Assembly (NCBI GenBank): GCA_965203735.1
Contig: OZ241909.1
Coordinates: 3,348,001-3,412,000 of the forward strand
DNA length: 64,000 nt
Direction: 5' to 3'
From: Bin55 sp965203735
Lineage (GTDB): Bacteria > Pseudomonadota > Gammaproteobacteria > Pseudomonadales > Azotimanducaceae
Positions 7,653 through 16,235 of this stretch are shown piece after piece. The position numbers were made by a program, and so were the translations under genes. The notes beneath the pieces are model-generated. The model ran no database searches and was not told where the DNA came from. It saw only the letters and a program-made list of their open reading frames with translations. Within the stretch, counting starts at the first letter, position 1. Each line of letters opens with the position of its first letter.

Positions 7653-9561
7653 TGCCCGAGTGAACAAATGCAAAAGCAATGGGTAGCAAATATTCCCCGA
7701 AAGGTCCCCCCAGTTCCTTGCTGGACAATGCGTGACCGTCAGCAACATCTGCGAGTGTACGAAGCGCTTCGGAGGCTTCGCGCAACTCATTTAGTTCAGG
7801 AAAATGCCCGCACACTCTGTCCAGTTCTTTGTGCTGGTCCCTCCAACGGCTTGCCCAAACCGAAAGGTCTCGACCCTCAACTATATCTGATCGACACCTT
7901 CTCACAGCGGGACTATCAGGGGGCAATCTGTCCACAATTCGATCCAGCGCGGATTGAGCGTTATAAGGCCGTTCGTTATTCTCGATGGATTCTCCTTGGG
8001 CACGCGCCTCGGTACCACTGGTGGTAAGCATTCGTGCATACCACTTGACGGGTTCCAGCATTTCAAGCAATGGTTGAAGTTCTTGGCATTCGTGTATGGG
8101 AGGCGATGCGACGATGTCTGGATAGCCCAAGGACTCCAGGCGAGAGAGGGATACATCCAGACGCTCAGAGATTGTGCGCTCTCCCCTAGTGGAAGGATCA
8201 ATCCAAAACCGCTCGGCAATACTCGGCATGCGTGTCCAAACCCGGCGCAAAAGATGCTCGTCAGTCACTAACTCGGACCACATGCATGCTTCCCCTCCCA
8301 AAATGTGCCCTCCATCTCGCTTTGGAATGTGGGGAAACTCGCCGAATGACTGATGCCACTTAATCCCATCCCTAACGTGTTCAAGCACATCGTCGTTTTC
8401 CATTCGTTCAGCCTGACTCTTCCATTCAGAAGCGGACATGGATGGCCAAAATCCGTAGTGTGTCTCTGCGTGATAATTCAGATCGAGGTAGTACGGCGAC
8501 GAGACTATCGTAGGATACCCACCTGCAACGGCTAAGTCTCGAGCTGGCATTCCCCTCCAGGCTTGGACTACTACTGACCGTGGGAGCGTTTCATGTAACG
8601 CCTCATCCCAAACGACAACCCTCTTTTTTTGACTTTCGATGAACTTGACAATGCTCAGAGTGAAGTCCGCTTGAATGTCGCGTACGCTATGCAAACCTCT
8701 CGAGGCAGCCCAAGCTTGCACGGCTCTCGATCTACTCCACCAAAGTGGATCTACTTCGTCCCCTCCTATGTGAACGTATTGGTCGGGAAATGTATCAATT
8801 ACCTCTCCTAGTATTGCTCGTACCGCATCAATCACAGAGTCTTTAGAAGGATCTAAACATGCCTTTAAAGCTCCGAAATCTCTTTGTGTCGAAGGATCCA
8901 CAGGCTCGGAACCCCATTCAGGATGTGCAACCAACCAGCTTGTGGCATGTCCTGGAATATCGATTTCAGGTACGACTCGAATCGCGTGGTCCGCTGCGTA
9001 CTTGATCAATTCCTTCAAGTCACTCTTGGAGTAAGACCGAGTGCTTGCAAGTTCCGGAAAAGCTTCGCTCTGAAATCGAAACGCCTGATCGTCGGTTAAA
9101 TGAAGGTGCAGTACATTAAGCTTGAAGTGCTGCATGAGTCTAATCACTAAACGAAGCGTGTTCAGCTCCATATAGTGGCGACTAACATCGACCAATAGTC
9201 CGCGCCAAGGATGTCGAGGACGATCCCTTATCGTGCAATGCGGTAACGAGCCGGTTGCAGACAGTTGAGCCAAGGTACTGCAACCGGACAACGCACCTGG
9301 TTCCGATTCCGCGCTCAGCTCTACAGTTGCAGGTCCAATCTCCATTGTGTAGGAATAGTCGTCATCGAATTTGGGCAACGCATCCACTGCTGGATTCCGA
9401 ATGACGCACGAGAAATCGGTCCCGCCAAGTTCTAATTTGGAAACAAGCTGTCTAACCCTGGATGAATTGCATGCCTCGATATTGCAATTCCCGGTTGTTA
9501 GCGGCGAACGCTCTGACCGCAAAACAAGACTCTGAGGTAATGGAAGTAGCTCTTCCTCCAT
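7642..9561 (-). CDS. beta-N-acetylhexosaminidase, glycoside hydrolase family 20
   Basis: A 639-residue GH20 enzyme releasing terminal GlcNAc or GalNAc. An N-terminal GH20b-like domain (about 1-115) precedes the TIM barrel, which has HPWRGLLVDVSRHY, LHLHLTDDQAFR, PEIDIPGH and the catalytic pair Asp268-Glu269 in HIGGDE. WDEAL and VQAWRG strands and ILGGEACMWSE complete the active site. No signal peptide or lipobox is visible, so it probably acts in the cytosol, unlike most chitobiases. A region after residue 510 resembles the C-terminal helices of the family. The kinase gene overlaps its 3' end, suggesting that released amino sugar is phosphorylated at once. Confidence 0.93.
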   Translation of the reverse strand: MEEELLPLPQSLVLRSERSPLTTGNCNIEACNSSRVRQLVSKLELGGTDFSCVIRNPAVDALPKFDDDYSYTMEIGPATVELSAESEPGALSGCSTLAQLSATGSLPHCTIRDRPRHPWRGLLVDVSRHYMELNTLRLVIRLMQHFKLNVLHLHLTDDQAFRFQSEAFPELASTRSYSKSDLKELIKYAADHAIRVVPEIDIPGHATSWLVAHPEWGSEPVDPSTQRDFGALKACLDPSKDSVIDAVRAILGEVIDTFPDQYVHIGGDEVDPLWWSRSRAVQAWAASRGLHSVRDIQADFTLSIVKFIESQKKRVVVWDEALHETLPRSVVVQAWRGMPARDLAVAGGYPTIVSSPYYLDLNYHAETHYGFWPSMSASEWKSQAERMENDDVLEHVRDGIKWHQSFGEFPHIPKRDGGHILGGEACMWSELVTDEHLLRRVWTRMPSIAERFWIDPSTRGERTISERLDVSLSRLESLGYPDIVASPPIHECQELQPLLEMLEPVKWYARMLTTSGTEARAQGESIENNERPYNAQSALDRIVDRLPPDSPAVRRCRSDIVEGRDLSVWASRWRDQHKELDRVCGHFPELNELREASEALRTLADVADGHALSSKELGGPFGEYLLPIAFAFVHSGNDS

Positions 9562-9611
9562 AAAACGTCTTTTAGGCAGGAGTCTGTATGCCGATGCGAA
9601 ACACGGTAGAT

Positions 9612-10115
9612 TTAGTGAAAGTCGACATTGTCGTATTCAAATGGAGGTTCTATGTTTCGGTACCAATCGATCATCTCAATCGCAGCAACAGCTGCCTCTA
9701 TTCCCTTGTTGAACTGGTCGTCCTCGGAACGATCCATTGCGTGTTGGATATCCAAGACGGGGAGGATTTCGTTAATGATGACTATCGCACTCTCGCACGA
9801 AACCTGAGAAAGCTGACGAGTAGTCGCATCAACGATTGCCTCGAAATGGCGTGTTTCGCCTTTGACCACAACACTTAGACAGATAATTCCTTCTAGCTCG
9901 AAGTCGTTCTCAGCAAGAGTCTGTGCAGCGAACGGAAATTCGAAAGTTCCCGGCAATAAGTGCGACGTAACTCTTGCCCCCCGAGCAAGTAGTATTTCTC
10001 GGCACTTGTCGTGCATCGGTTCAACACACTCCGGATACCACTTCGACAATAAGATAGCGACCGAAGCATCTTGAATCATTGGCAAGTTTTGAACGTCTAT
10101 AGTCTTTCGCGCCAT
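9612..10115 (-). CDS. ribH: 6,7-dimethyl-8-ribityllumazine synthase-like protein
   Basis: A 167-residue lumazine synthase homologue, the penultimate step of riboflavin synthesis. Visible family features are the substrate loop LPGTFEFPFAA (54-64), VVVKGETRHFE with the catalytic His90 and the C-terminal PVLDIQHAMDRS followed by NKGIEAAVAAIEM. ATG 10115 was chosen because GGAGAGGG lies upstream and it leaves eight bases after the GNAT gene; an earlier ATG at 10148 would overlap that gene. It is not near ribBA, ribD or ribE, so it may be a second, type-II-like copy. Several canonical residues differ (Glu-Thr for Ala-Thr before the catalytic His), so activity is likely but not certain. Confidence 0.82.
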   Translation of the reverse strand: MARKTIDVQNLPMIQDASVAILLSKWYPECVEPMHDKCREILLARGARVTSHLLPGTFEFPFAAQTLAENDFELEGIICLSVVVKGETRHFEAIVDATTRQLSQVSCESAIVIINEILPVLDIQHAMDRSEDDQFNKGIEAAVAAIEMIDWYRNIEPPFEYDNVDFH

Positions 10116-10123
10116 GTAATTTG

Positions 10124-10516
10124 TTATTCCCTCTCCAAGTGCAGCCAATGATGATTTTCTTGATCATGACCAAAACCTAGTCTCTCCAACAGCGGAACTG
10201 TATAGCCCCAGTTCACGTGAACTGTACGACCGCCCTTCGACTCAATGAGTCCCAAAGCATGCAGTAGCATCCAATGACCAATTCCTTGACCTCGATATTG
10301 CGGACTTACAGAAAGAGACAAAATTGAAAAATTGAATGTGTCGATCTTTGCGATGTGATAGGCGGCAACAATCGTCGCTCCATTCTTTGCAATGCGGACC
10401 CAATCAAGCTCTTCTTTGGTTTGAAATGAACATCCCAGCAATTCCTCTGGACGCTCGTCCCATCGAGGGCGATATACCGGATACTCTCTTGGGTGTTTAG
10501 GCCGTTCGCAGCTCAC
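10124..10516 (-). CDS. GNAT family N-acetyltransferase
   Basis: A 130-residue single-domain acetyltransferase. The acetyl-CoA-binding motif A is complete: LSVSPQYRGQGIGHWMLLHAL, with the Q/R-x-x-G-x-G/A pyrophosphate loop, followed by a strand and VPLLERLGF typical of the C-terminal half. It starts with GTG. It lies eight bases upstream of the lumazine synthase gene and is likely cotranscribed with it. Substrate unknown; a small amine or a protein N-terminus is possible. Confidence 0.85.
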   Translation of the reverse strand: MSCERPKHPREYPVYRPRWDERPEELLGCSFQTKEELDWVRIAKNGATIVAAYHIAKIDTFNFSILSLSVSPQYRGQGIGHWMLLHALGLIESKGGRTVHVNWGYTVPLLERLGFGHDQENHHWLHLERE

Positions 10517-10573
10517 GATACGTGCCTTTCAAGCGAAACGACGGATTTGAAAATGAAACTTCCTAGACACCAC

Positions 10574-12457
10574 TTATCGTGTGTCACCCCTCAAGCTTGC
10601 AACGGAATTCTTGATTCCATCAATTGAGAGGTTGTCCGTGGTAATTGCGTCCGCAATGACCACTTCGATTCTTGACCACAGTCGCAGAGATCCCTTCCAT
10701 AGTCCTTTTCCACTATGTGTAAAGAACGATCCCCAGAGTCCTTTCAACGCAGACGGGATTACAGGTACGGGGTAGTCTTCAAGAATCTTGAGTACACCAC
10801 TCTTGAACTCACCCAATTCTCCGTCGTGCGTTAACACTCCTTCGGGAAAGATGCAGAGCAAATCGCCGTCCTCGAGAGCTTCCCGGATTTCAACAAAAGC
10901 ATTCTCATATGCAGCCTCGTCCTTGTGTTTGGGGTAAATTGGAATTGTGCGTGCTGTACGGAAGAGATAGTTCAGAACTGGTGCGTCGTAGATGTCCTTG
11001 GCCATGATGAACCGGATGGGACGTTTTACGGCACCCGCTAGAACCAAGGCATCGATGTAGCTGACATGGTTACACACGATTAGAGCAGCGCCCCTATCGG
11101 GTACCTTTTCGATGCCTGTATGCCGGATTCGATAGAGAGAGTGAGACAGCATCCAAACTACGAATCGTAGCGTAAATTCCGGAACTTGAACAAATATGTA
11201 TATGCACACACCGATGTTTATGAGAACCATAATCAAGAGCAGCGTGGGAATGCTGAAGTTAAACACCGTAAGCCAAACGATCGAGAGTAAGGATCCGAGC
11301 ACGATGCAAAGAGCGTTGACTACGTTGTTCGCGGCGATGACGCGAGCTCTCCGATCGAGAGGAGTTCGCGCTTGAATCAAAGTCTTTAATGGAACCACGT
11401 ACAGACCAAGAAAGAATCCAATGAACGCCATGTCGACCAATACTCGATAAGAGCCCGCTACCGACAAAAACTCAATCAAGCCACGTGTCTCTGATGCTGT
11501 TATAGATTCGACCGCGAAGAAAAAATCGATACCAAAGACGCTCACGCCAAAAGCACCGACGGGAACCAAACCAATCTCAATGCGCCTACCTGATAGCCAC
11601 TCGCAAGTAATCGAACCTAACGCAATAGATATAGTGACGATTCCAAGCAGCACGGGCACCACGAGGGGTGCTCCCATCAAATGCTCCTCGGTCAGTTTGG
11701 CGAACTGTGCGATGTAGACAGCTCCTAGCGTCCAAAACCAGGAAACGCCCAAGATGGACCTCATAACAGCTTTGCGTTCCGATGCAAGCTTGATGAGCCC
11801 GATGGTCTCTTTGATTGGATTCCATCCGGGATTGCCTGAGTACACAGAGACCGCTTCGGGTATAGCGAGCGAAGCACTATATCCGATCAAAGCGGCAGCA
11901 ATAATCATCACAGTCAGAGCAAGAGCAATGGATGATTGATCATCCATGCCGGCCACAACGCTCCCAATAATGGTGCCTACGAGGATAGCGACGAACGTAC
12001 CCATCTCCACAACTCCGTTCCCTCCAATCAACTCGGACTCACGCAGATGTTGAGGCAAGATAGAGAACTTCAGCGGACTAAAGAACGCAGACTGAGTCCC
12101 GAGAAGGAACAACACTACAAGCAGCAACCAAACCTGCCGCGTGTACAACGCAACAGAAATCAAGCACGCAATCCCGATTTCTGCGATTTTCACGTAACGA
12201 ATTAGTCTCGACTTCTCGTAATGGTCTGCAAGTGTTCCCGCCGTGGCGGAGAACAAGAACAATGGAAGGATTAGTAGTGCGGTTGCAAGATTGACATAGA
12301 GATCTTCATGCTCGTCAGGCACGAGCAAACTGAACACGAAAATCACCGTCAATGCGGATTTGAAAATGTTGTCGTTGAACGCGCCGAAGAACTGAGTGAC
12401 GAAAAGTGGTAGCAGTCGCTTCTTTGTAAGAAGCCCAAACTGTGAAGTCTCGCTCAC
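10574..12457 (-). CDS. MFS transporter fused to a 1-acylglycerol-phosphate acyltransferase domain (LplT/Aas-like)
   Basis: A 627-residue fusion. Residues 1 to about 420 form an MFS-type membrane domain with about 12 helices, starting FVTQFFGAFNDNIFKSAL, as in the lysophospholipid flippase LplT. From about 440 a PlsC-type acyltransferase follows: CNHVSYIDA is the NHx4D catalytic motif and FPEGVLTHDGELGEFKSGV the substrate-binding FPEG motif. In many proteobacteria the fusion also carries an acyl-ACP synthetase domain; that domain is missing here. The protein probably imports lysophospholipid across the inner membrane and reacylates it, using an acyl donor made elsewhere. It starts with GTG after AGGAA. 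Confidence 0.88.
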   Translation of the reverse strand: MSETSQFGLLTKKRLLPLFVTQFFGAFNDNIFKSALTVIFVFSLLVPDEHEDLYVNLATALLILPLFLFSATAGTLADHYEKSRLIRYVKIAEIGIACLISVALYTRQVWLLLVVLFLLGTQSAFFSPLKFSILPQHLRESELIGGNGVVEMGTFVAILVGTIIGSVVAGMDDQSSIALALTVMIIAAALIGYSASLAIPEAVSVYSGNPGWNPIKETIGLIKLASERKAVMRSILGVSWFWTLGAVYIAQFAKLTEEHLMGAPLVVPVLLGIVTISIALGSITCEWLSGRRIEIGLVPVGAFGVSVFGIDFFFAVESITASETRGLIEFLSVAGSYRVLVDMAFIGFFLGLYVVPLKTLIQARTPLDRRARVIAANNVVNALCIVLGSLLSIVWLTVFNFSIPTLLLIMVLINIGVCIYIFVQVPEFTLRFVVWMLSHSLYRIRHTGIEKVPDRGAALIVCNHVSYIDALVLAGAVKRPIRFIMAKDIYDAPVLNYLFRTARTIPIYPKHKDEAAYENAFVEIREALEDGDLLCIFPEGVLTHDGELGEFKSGVLKILEDYPVPVIPSALKGLWGSFFTHSGKGLWKGSLRLWSRIEVVIADAITTDNLSIDGIKNSVASLRGDTR

Positions 12458-12883
12458 CGCATCATTCCTTCTAGTAGTGTTGAACCAGAAAGCACAATTC
12501 TTGGAAATGCACCATGACGAAGATTCGACGGAAACGCGTCAAATTCCCGTAACAGAGAGTACGACAAGCAAGACTACTGGATCGGAGTTTCACTAAAGAT
12601 ACATCAAACCAGAGTAGCTACCGCACTGCCACGGAAAAAAGATCCGTGCTCATCAAGCGACAGGGAGACTCTCATGCCGTCCTGCATGGCAACGGAATGA
12701 CGACTTTCTGGTGCAATATTGAGCATTGAATTGTCGAATGTGGCTAGCATTGAATTGGAATAATCCAGAGAGAGGAAGAGGGGAAGCTGGAATTTTCTCA
12801 AGAACGGGACATGTCCGCTCATGTACTTCGGTTTCGTAAGAGTACTCTTTTCTTCGGAACCGCTTCATTGATAGCAGGCACCG
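12458..12883. other. divergent intergenic region upstream of the MFS fusion and the ECF sigma gene
   Basis: About 430 bases between two divergent starts, so promoters for both must lie here. A perfect 10-base palindrome GGACATGTCC sits at 12807-12816, about 70 bases before the sigma gene. A minus-strand frame of 72 codons (12604-12822) crosses the region but has no recognisable domain. I could not pick a confident ECF-type promoter by eye. Confidence 0.4.
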
Positions 12884-13426
12884 GTGAAACAAAACGAATC
12901 CGATGCAGCACTCATGTTGAAAGTGCAGGAAGGAAATGCAGAAGCATTTGAGGAACTAATGCACCGTCATGTACGGCAACTTCATGCCTACGCATTCAGG
13001 CTTTGTCAGAACACGTCTGAATCCGAGGAGATTGTTCAAGAGGCATTCATGCGAGTTTGGTCTCGTGCCAAGACCTGGATGCCCAAACGCGTGAAGTTCA
13101 CAACTTGGCTATTCCAGATTGCAAGGAATCTATGCATTGACCGTTTTAGAAAACAGACCGCAAAACTCGATTCGAGCATCGATTGGGATCTGATCCCCGA
13201 TGAATCGACAGACCGCAACAAGGAGCTTGTTTTGGCTTTACACCAAGCTGTACAAGAATTGCCCGAGCGACAGCGAACTGCCTTAATGTTGTGTCAGATC
13301 GAGGGTTGGTCGCAATCTGAAGTGGCTGATGTCATGAAAGCGTCTGTTGAAGCAGTCGAGTCACTGATTGCAAGAGCGCGACGCACGCTACGAACTAAAC
13401 TCCAGGAATCGCCTACACGAAATTAG
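12884..13426 (+). CDS. ECF-type RNA polymerase sigma factor
   Basis: A 180-residue group 4 sigma factor. Region 2 (about residues 20-95) includes SEEIVQEAFMRVW and FTTWLFQIARNLCIDRFRK, which contact the -10 element and core polymerase. Region 4 (about 118-172) has LPERQRTALMLCQIEGWSQSEVADVM, the helix-turn-helix that reads the -35. Sigma-1.1 and region 3 are absent, as usual. It starts with GTG. The anti-sigma gene begins eight bases after its stop and two more genes follow without a gap, so it is the head of a stress operon that it probably autoregulates. Confidence 0.92.
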   Translation: MKQNESDAALMLKVQEGNAEAFEELMHRHVRQLHAYAFRLCQNTSESEEIVQEAFMRVWSRAKTWMPKRVKFTTWLFQIARNLCIDRFRKQTAKLDSSIDWDLIPDESTDRNKELVLALHQAVQELPERQRTALMLCQIEGWSQSEVADVMKASVEAVESLIARARRTLRTKLQESPTRN

Positions 13427-13433
13427 AACCATC

Positions 13434-13847
13434 ATGAACCAAGAGTCTTTTCAATCTTTCGTTGACCGGCACGGTATCGACGAATCGCAATGGCCCAATA
13501 CAAAGGAAGGCAAGGAGGCACGACAACTTCTCGAGCAATCGGACTTGGCGAGACAAATCCTGAATGAAAACAAGAAGCTGTTTCGATTGCTAGAGTTTGC
13601 AATGTCCGTCCCCCACCCGGTGGGCTTGGAGCAAAGAATCCTTCAACGTGTGACAACTCCGCCTGAAAGAAATTGGACTCACTTCCTCGCATCGTGGCTT
13701 CTGAAACCGGCTTTGGTTGCGTTACCACTTGTAATGGGATTCGTGCTAGGTCTGACTTCCACTGACTCTTCAGTATTTGTGGAAAACGAAATCACTGCAA
13801 CTCAATTTGACGATCACAGCGATCTCTTGGCTATCTCCGATGAATAA
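13434..13847 (+). CDS. putative membrane-bound anti-sigma factor
   Basis: A 137-residue single-pass membrane protein directly after the sigma gene. It has a soluble N-terminal part (about 1-80), one hydrophobic segment near residues 85-107 (LKPALVALPLVMGFVLGL) and a short acidic tail. The layout matches CnrY-like or other small anti-sigma proteins, but no sequence motif proves it; the call rests on position and topology. The start MNQESFQSF was chosen because the longer frame runs inside the sigma gene. Its stop lies eight bases inside the next gene. Confidence 0.72.
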   Translation: MNQESFQSFVDRHGIDESQWPNTKEGKEARQLLEQSDLARQILNENKKLFRLLEFAMSVPHPVGLEQRILQRVTTPPERNWTHFLASWLLKPALVALPLVMGFVLGLTSTDSSVFVENEITATQFDDHSDLLAISDE

Positions 13848-14346
13848 GCGAAAAATCTTGGCTATCGCACTCGGCGTTTCTGTTTTTGCAAATCTGCTTT
13901 TGTTCGGCTATATCGTAGGTCACGAGACCAATACATTGTCGTCCGAACCGTCCATGGACCCAAGCTATGGATTTCCTCGTTTGCTTATAGCACTTCCAGA
14001 AGAGCGCAAGTCTGAGCTCATGTCGAGCATTAGCGAACACAGGAGAGATCTGGGGGGAGAATACCGAGAAGTTGGTCGAGCCCAAGCCTCAATGTTCCGA
14101 GACTTTCTCGCGGAGCCTTTCGACATAGAAAAGCTACGTGAGTCATCCGCACTTTATGGAGATTCCTTGTGCAGAGCGCGTGCAAGTACTGACACTGTAT
14201 TCTTGCATATTGTTGAGCAATTGACACATGAGGAACGAAAGGTCCTTCTAGATTCCGCTAAACACGAATGGCGTAGGGTAAACCGCGATTCTCAGGAACG
14301 TAAACGTGCCAACGATCAAACTGATCAAGATTCGAACGACGAATGA
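13840..14346 (+). CDS. periplasmic sensor protein of the heavy-metal sensor/ZraP-CnrX type
   Basis: A 168-residue protein with an N-terminal signal anchor (ILAIALGVSVFANLLLFGYIVG) and a helical periplasmic region. The pattern FPRLLIALPEERKSELMSSISEHRRDL and LTHEERKVLLDS resembles the metal-resistance/CpxP-like family. It overlaps the anti-sigma gene by eight bases and ends overlapping syd by four. In related operons this protein senses metal or misfolded protein and controls the anti-sigma factor. No clear Cys-based metal site is seen: there is a single Cys (SLCRAR), with a few His scattered. So the ligand is open. Confidence 0.75.
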   Translation: MNKRKILAIALGVSVFANLLLFGYIVGHETNTLSSEPSMDPSYGFPRLLIALPEERKSELMSSISEHRRDLGGEYREVGRAQASMFRDFLAEPFDIEKLRESSALYGDSLCRARASTDTVFLHIVEQLTHEERKVLLDSAKHEWRRVNRDSQERKRANDQTDQDSNDE

Positions 14347-14924
14347 AGGAACTTGGTGCATTTGTCGAAGCGACTCTTCAAATGTATCCAACACTCTGGA
14401 GCGTCTACGACTCGAATTGGCGTTCACCGTGCGAAGTCGGCGATCCTGTCGAACACAATGGAGCGCTTGCAGTGCCTTGGCGTCCCTCGGAGAGATTTGG
14501 TGCAGATGACTTCAATGGTCTGGAGCGAGCATTCGAAGCTGAGATTCACCCATCTGTCAAAGACTTCTACGGCATGTATTGGTCAGGATGTCTGGAAGCG
14601 GAAGCAGAAGAAGGTCACGTAAGTCTAATTCTCTTGTGGAATCCAGAAGATCGCGACCGTCTGCTGGAAAACCTCATCGGTCACGCACTAACTCAAAAAC
14701 GAACTCGTGTACCTCTGAGTATTTTCTTTGCCTGTACTGAGCCCGAATCCAATCTCTACTTAGCGGTCAACAATTCGTCCGGCGAGGTTCAGCTGGAGCG
14801 TCCAGGTTATAGGCCACTGCGAACCGTTGAAGAAAGCCTTGCGGATTTTCTCAGCCGTTTGGAACCAGCAGCGCCCTATCTTCATCCTGAACGATCTGGT
14901 CTAAGGTCATTGTTCGAACACTAA
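14343..14924 (+). CDS. syd: SecY-interacting protein Syd
   Basis: A 193-residue homologue of Syd, a peripheral cytosolic protein that binds the SecY translocon and watches over its assembly. Conserved stretches are NGLERAFEAEIHPSVKDFY, LLWNPEDRDRLLENLIGHALTQKR and NSSGEVQLE, which match E. coli Syd in order and spacing. It starts in the stop codon of the sensor gene (ATGA), so it is translated together with the ECF operon. That association is unusual: syd is normally free of such an operon in E. coli. Its end overlaps the convergent permease stop by four bases. Confidence 0.9.
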   Translation: MKELGAFVEATLQMYPTLWSVYDSNWRSPCEVGDPVEHNGALAVPWRPSERFGADDFNGLERAFEAEIHPSVKDFYGMYWSGCLEAEAEEGHVSLILLWNPEDRDRLLENLIGHALTQKRTRVPLSIFFACTEPESNLYLAVNNSSGEVQLERPGYRPLRTVEESLADFLSRLEPAAPYLHPERSGLRSLFEH

Positions 14925-16228
14925 TCCGACTCGTCGGCCTCTATCGAGTCAATTCTCCGCCTGTGAGAATCGGGATTGAAGAACACCGTAACACCTGCGG
15001 CCAATATCAATAGACCTGCCATCATCAGAAAACCGTGTTCAACCGGCACTTTTTCAGGCACGAGGGCGTACAGAAACGCGCCAATAGATCGGCTTAAGTT
15101 AGCCAATGACATGTAGACCGAAAACTGCGAAGCGGCAATTCTCGTCATGCAAATGGTCATGAATATCGCTATGGTGGCGACAAAAATGCACTGACCAATA
15201 ATGGACATAACGACATAGAGGTATGTAAGAGTCTCGAGATTGAAGTCAAAGTAGACTATGCCTACCCAACCAACAATTCGAATTGCAGCACCCGCAAGGA
15301 GCACCAAAATGAGCAAGCGTTTGGATCCGAACTTGTCGATGAAGGGACCAATTACTAACCCAACAACCGCAGCCAAAATTCCAACCAGTCCCACGACACG
15401 AGCGTATTCGGCGGAATCCACACCGAGAATCTCCACCGCGTAGTAAGGAATCAACGCGAGCGCGATTCCGTCGTTCGCACGATTCAAGAATTCCATGAGC
15501 ACGAGCACAATGCTCATGGGCAATATGAGCACACGAACGAGGTCGTACCCAATCTCGAACAGAGATGCGTCACTCCGGTGTTCTACTTCTGCCGGTTTCC
15601 CCTCCGTCCACGGGAGCATTTTCTCGCCGGGTCTCTCTCGCATTACGATGGCGATGAACCAGATTACGCCCACAATTGCCGCAGCAATGAGTGCCGTAAC
15701 ACGCATGTCGTAAGCAATTAAGAGGTAGCCGCTGAACGCTCCAAAACTCGAGAAACCGAGAGCTTGACCGCATGCCATAAAAGCGTTCGCCCGTCCTCGT
15801 TCGTCCTCTCTGAGAATGTCGATTGCCATACCATCAGTGGCGACATCTTGTGACGCGGAAAACACGTTGCTTGCAAATCCAAAGGCGGTTAAGACAGCAA
15901 TGGTTGGTGTTCCCCACGTACTTGCTACTGCCAACGCAATCAGGGACAGGACCAAGCCCGTTTGTGCAACGATGACCCATGGTCGCCGAAATCCCATAGG
16001 GAAATACGTGAACCGATCCATCACCGGTCCCGCGATCAGCTTGTAAGCCCACGGCAATCCGACTATACCTCCGAAAGTAGCGAGTTCTGCAAGCGATGCT
16101 CCCTGTGCTGTGAGGAAAGCTGGAATCGCGATAGAGAACAGTCCAATCGGTATGCCTTGAGCAAAATAGAACGCAGTGAAGGTTCCAAACCTCAACCACT
16201 GGCGTGTACTTAGGACGAGTTCCGTCAT
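14921..16228 (-). CDS. AmpG-like MFS permease (muropeptide/PAT family)
   Basis: A 435-residue inner-membrane carrier with about 12 helices. The sequence FYFAQGIPIGLF near the start, the SQDVATDGMAIDIL motif and the ERGRANAFM loop are typical of the AmpG/acetyl-CoA-transporter branch of the MFS. AmpG imports GlcNAc-anhydroMurNAc peptides for recycling, which would fit the cytosolic hexosaminidase and sugar kinase elsewhere in this window, but direct evidence is lacking. Start ATG 16228 is seven bases after ogt. It may be cotranscribed with ogt. A different solute cannot be excluded. Confidence 0.83.
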   Translation of the reverse strand: MTELVLSTRQWLRFGTFTAFYFAQGIPIGLFSIAIPAFLTAQGASLAELATFGGIVGLPWAYKLIAGPVMDRFTYFPMGFRRPWVIVAQTGLVLSLIALAVASTWGTPTIAVLTAFGFASNVFSASQDVATDGMAIDILREDERGRANAFMACGQALGFSSFGAFSGYLLIAYDMRVTALIAAAIVGVIWFIAIVMRERPGEKMLPWTEGKPAEVEHRSDASLFEIGYDLVRVLILPMSIVLVLMEFLNRANDGIALALIPYYAVEILGVDSAEYARVVGLVGILAAVVGLVIGPFIDKFGSKRLLILVLLAGAAIRIVGWVGIVYFDFNLETLTYLYVVMSIIGQCIFVATIAIFMTICMTRIAASQFSVYMSLANLSRSIGAFLYALVPEKVPVEHGFLMMAGLLILAAGVTVFFNPDSHRRRIDSIEADESD

Positions 16229-16235
16229 AGATGAC

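Noticed and set aside
6678..7790. Longer 370-residue version of the sugar-kinase-like gene
   Set aside because: The extra 46 residues overlap the hexosaminidase coding region and lack similarity to kinases; ATG 7652 fits the overlap.
12604..12822. 72-codon minus-strand frame in the divergent region
   Set aside because: Some protein-like stretches at its end, but no ribosome site, no family and it would occupy the promoter region of the sigma gene.
13368..13433. Upstream extension of the anti-sigma gene
   Set aside because: It lies inside the sigma gene in another frame and has no coherent content; ATG 13434 follows the sigma stop.
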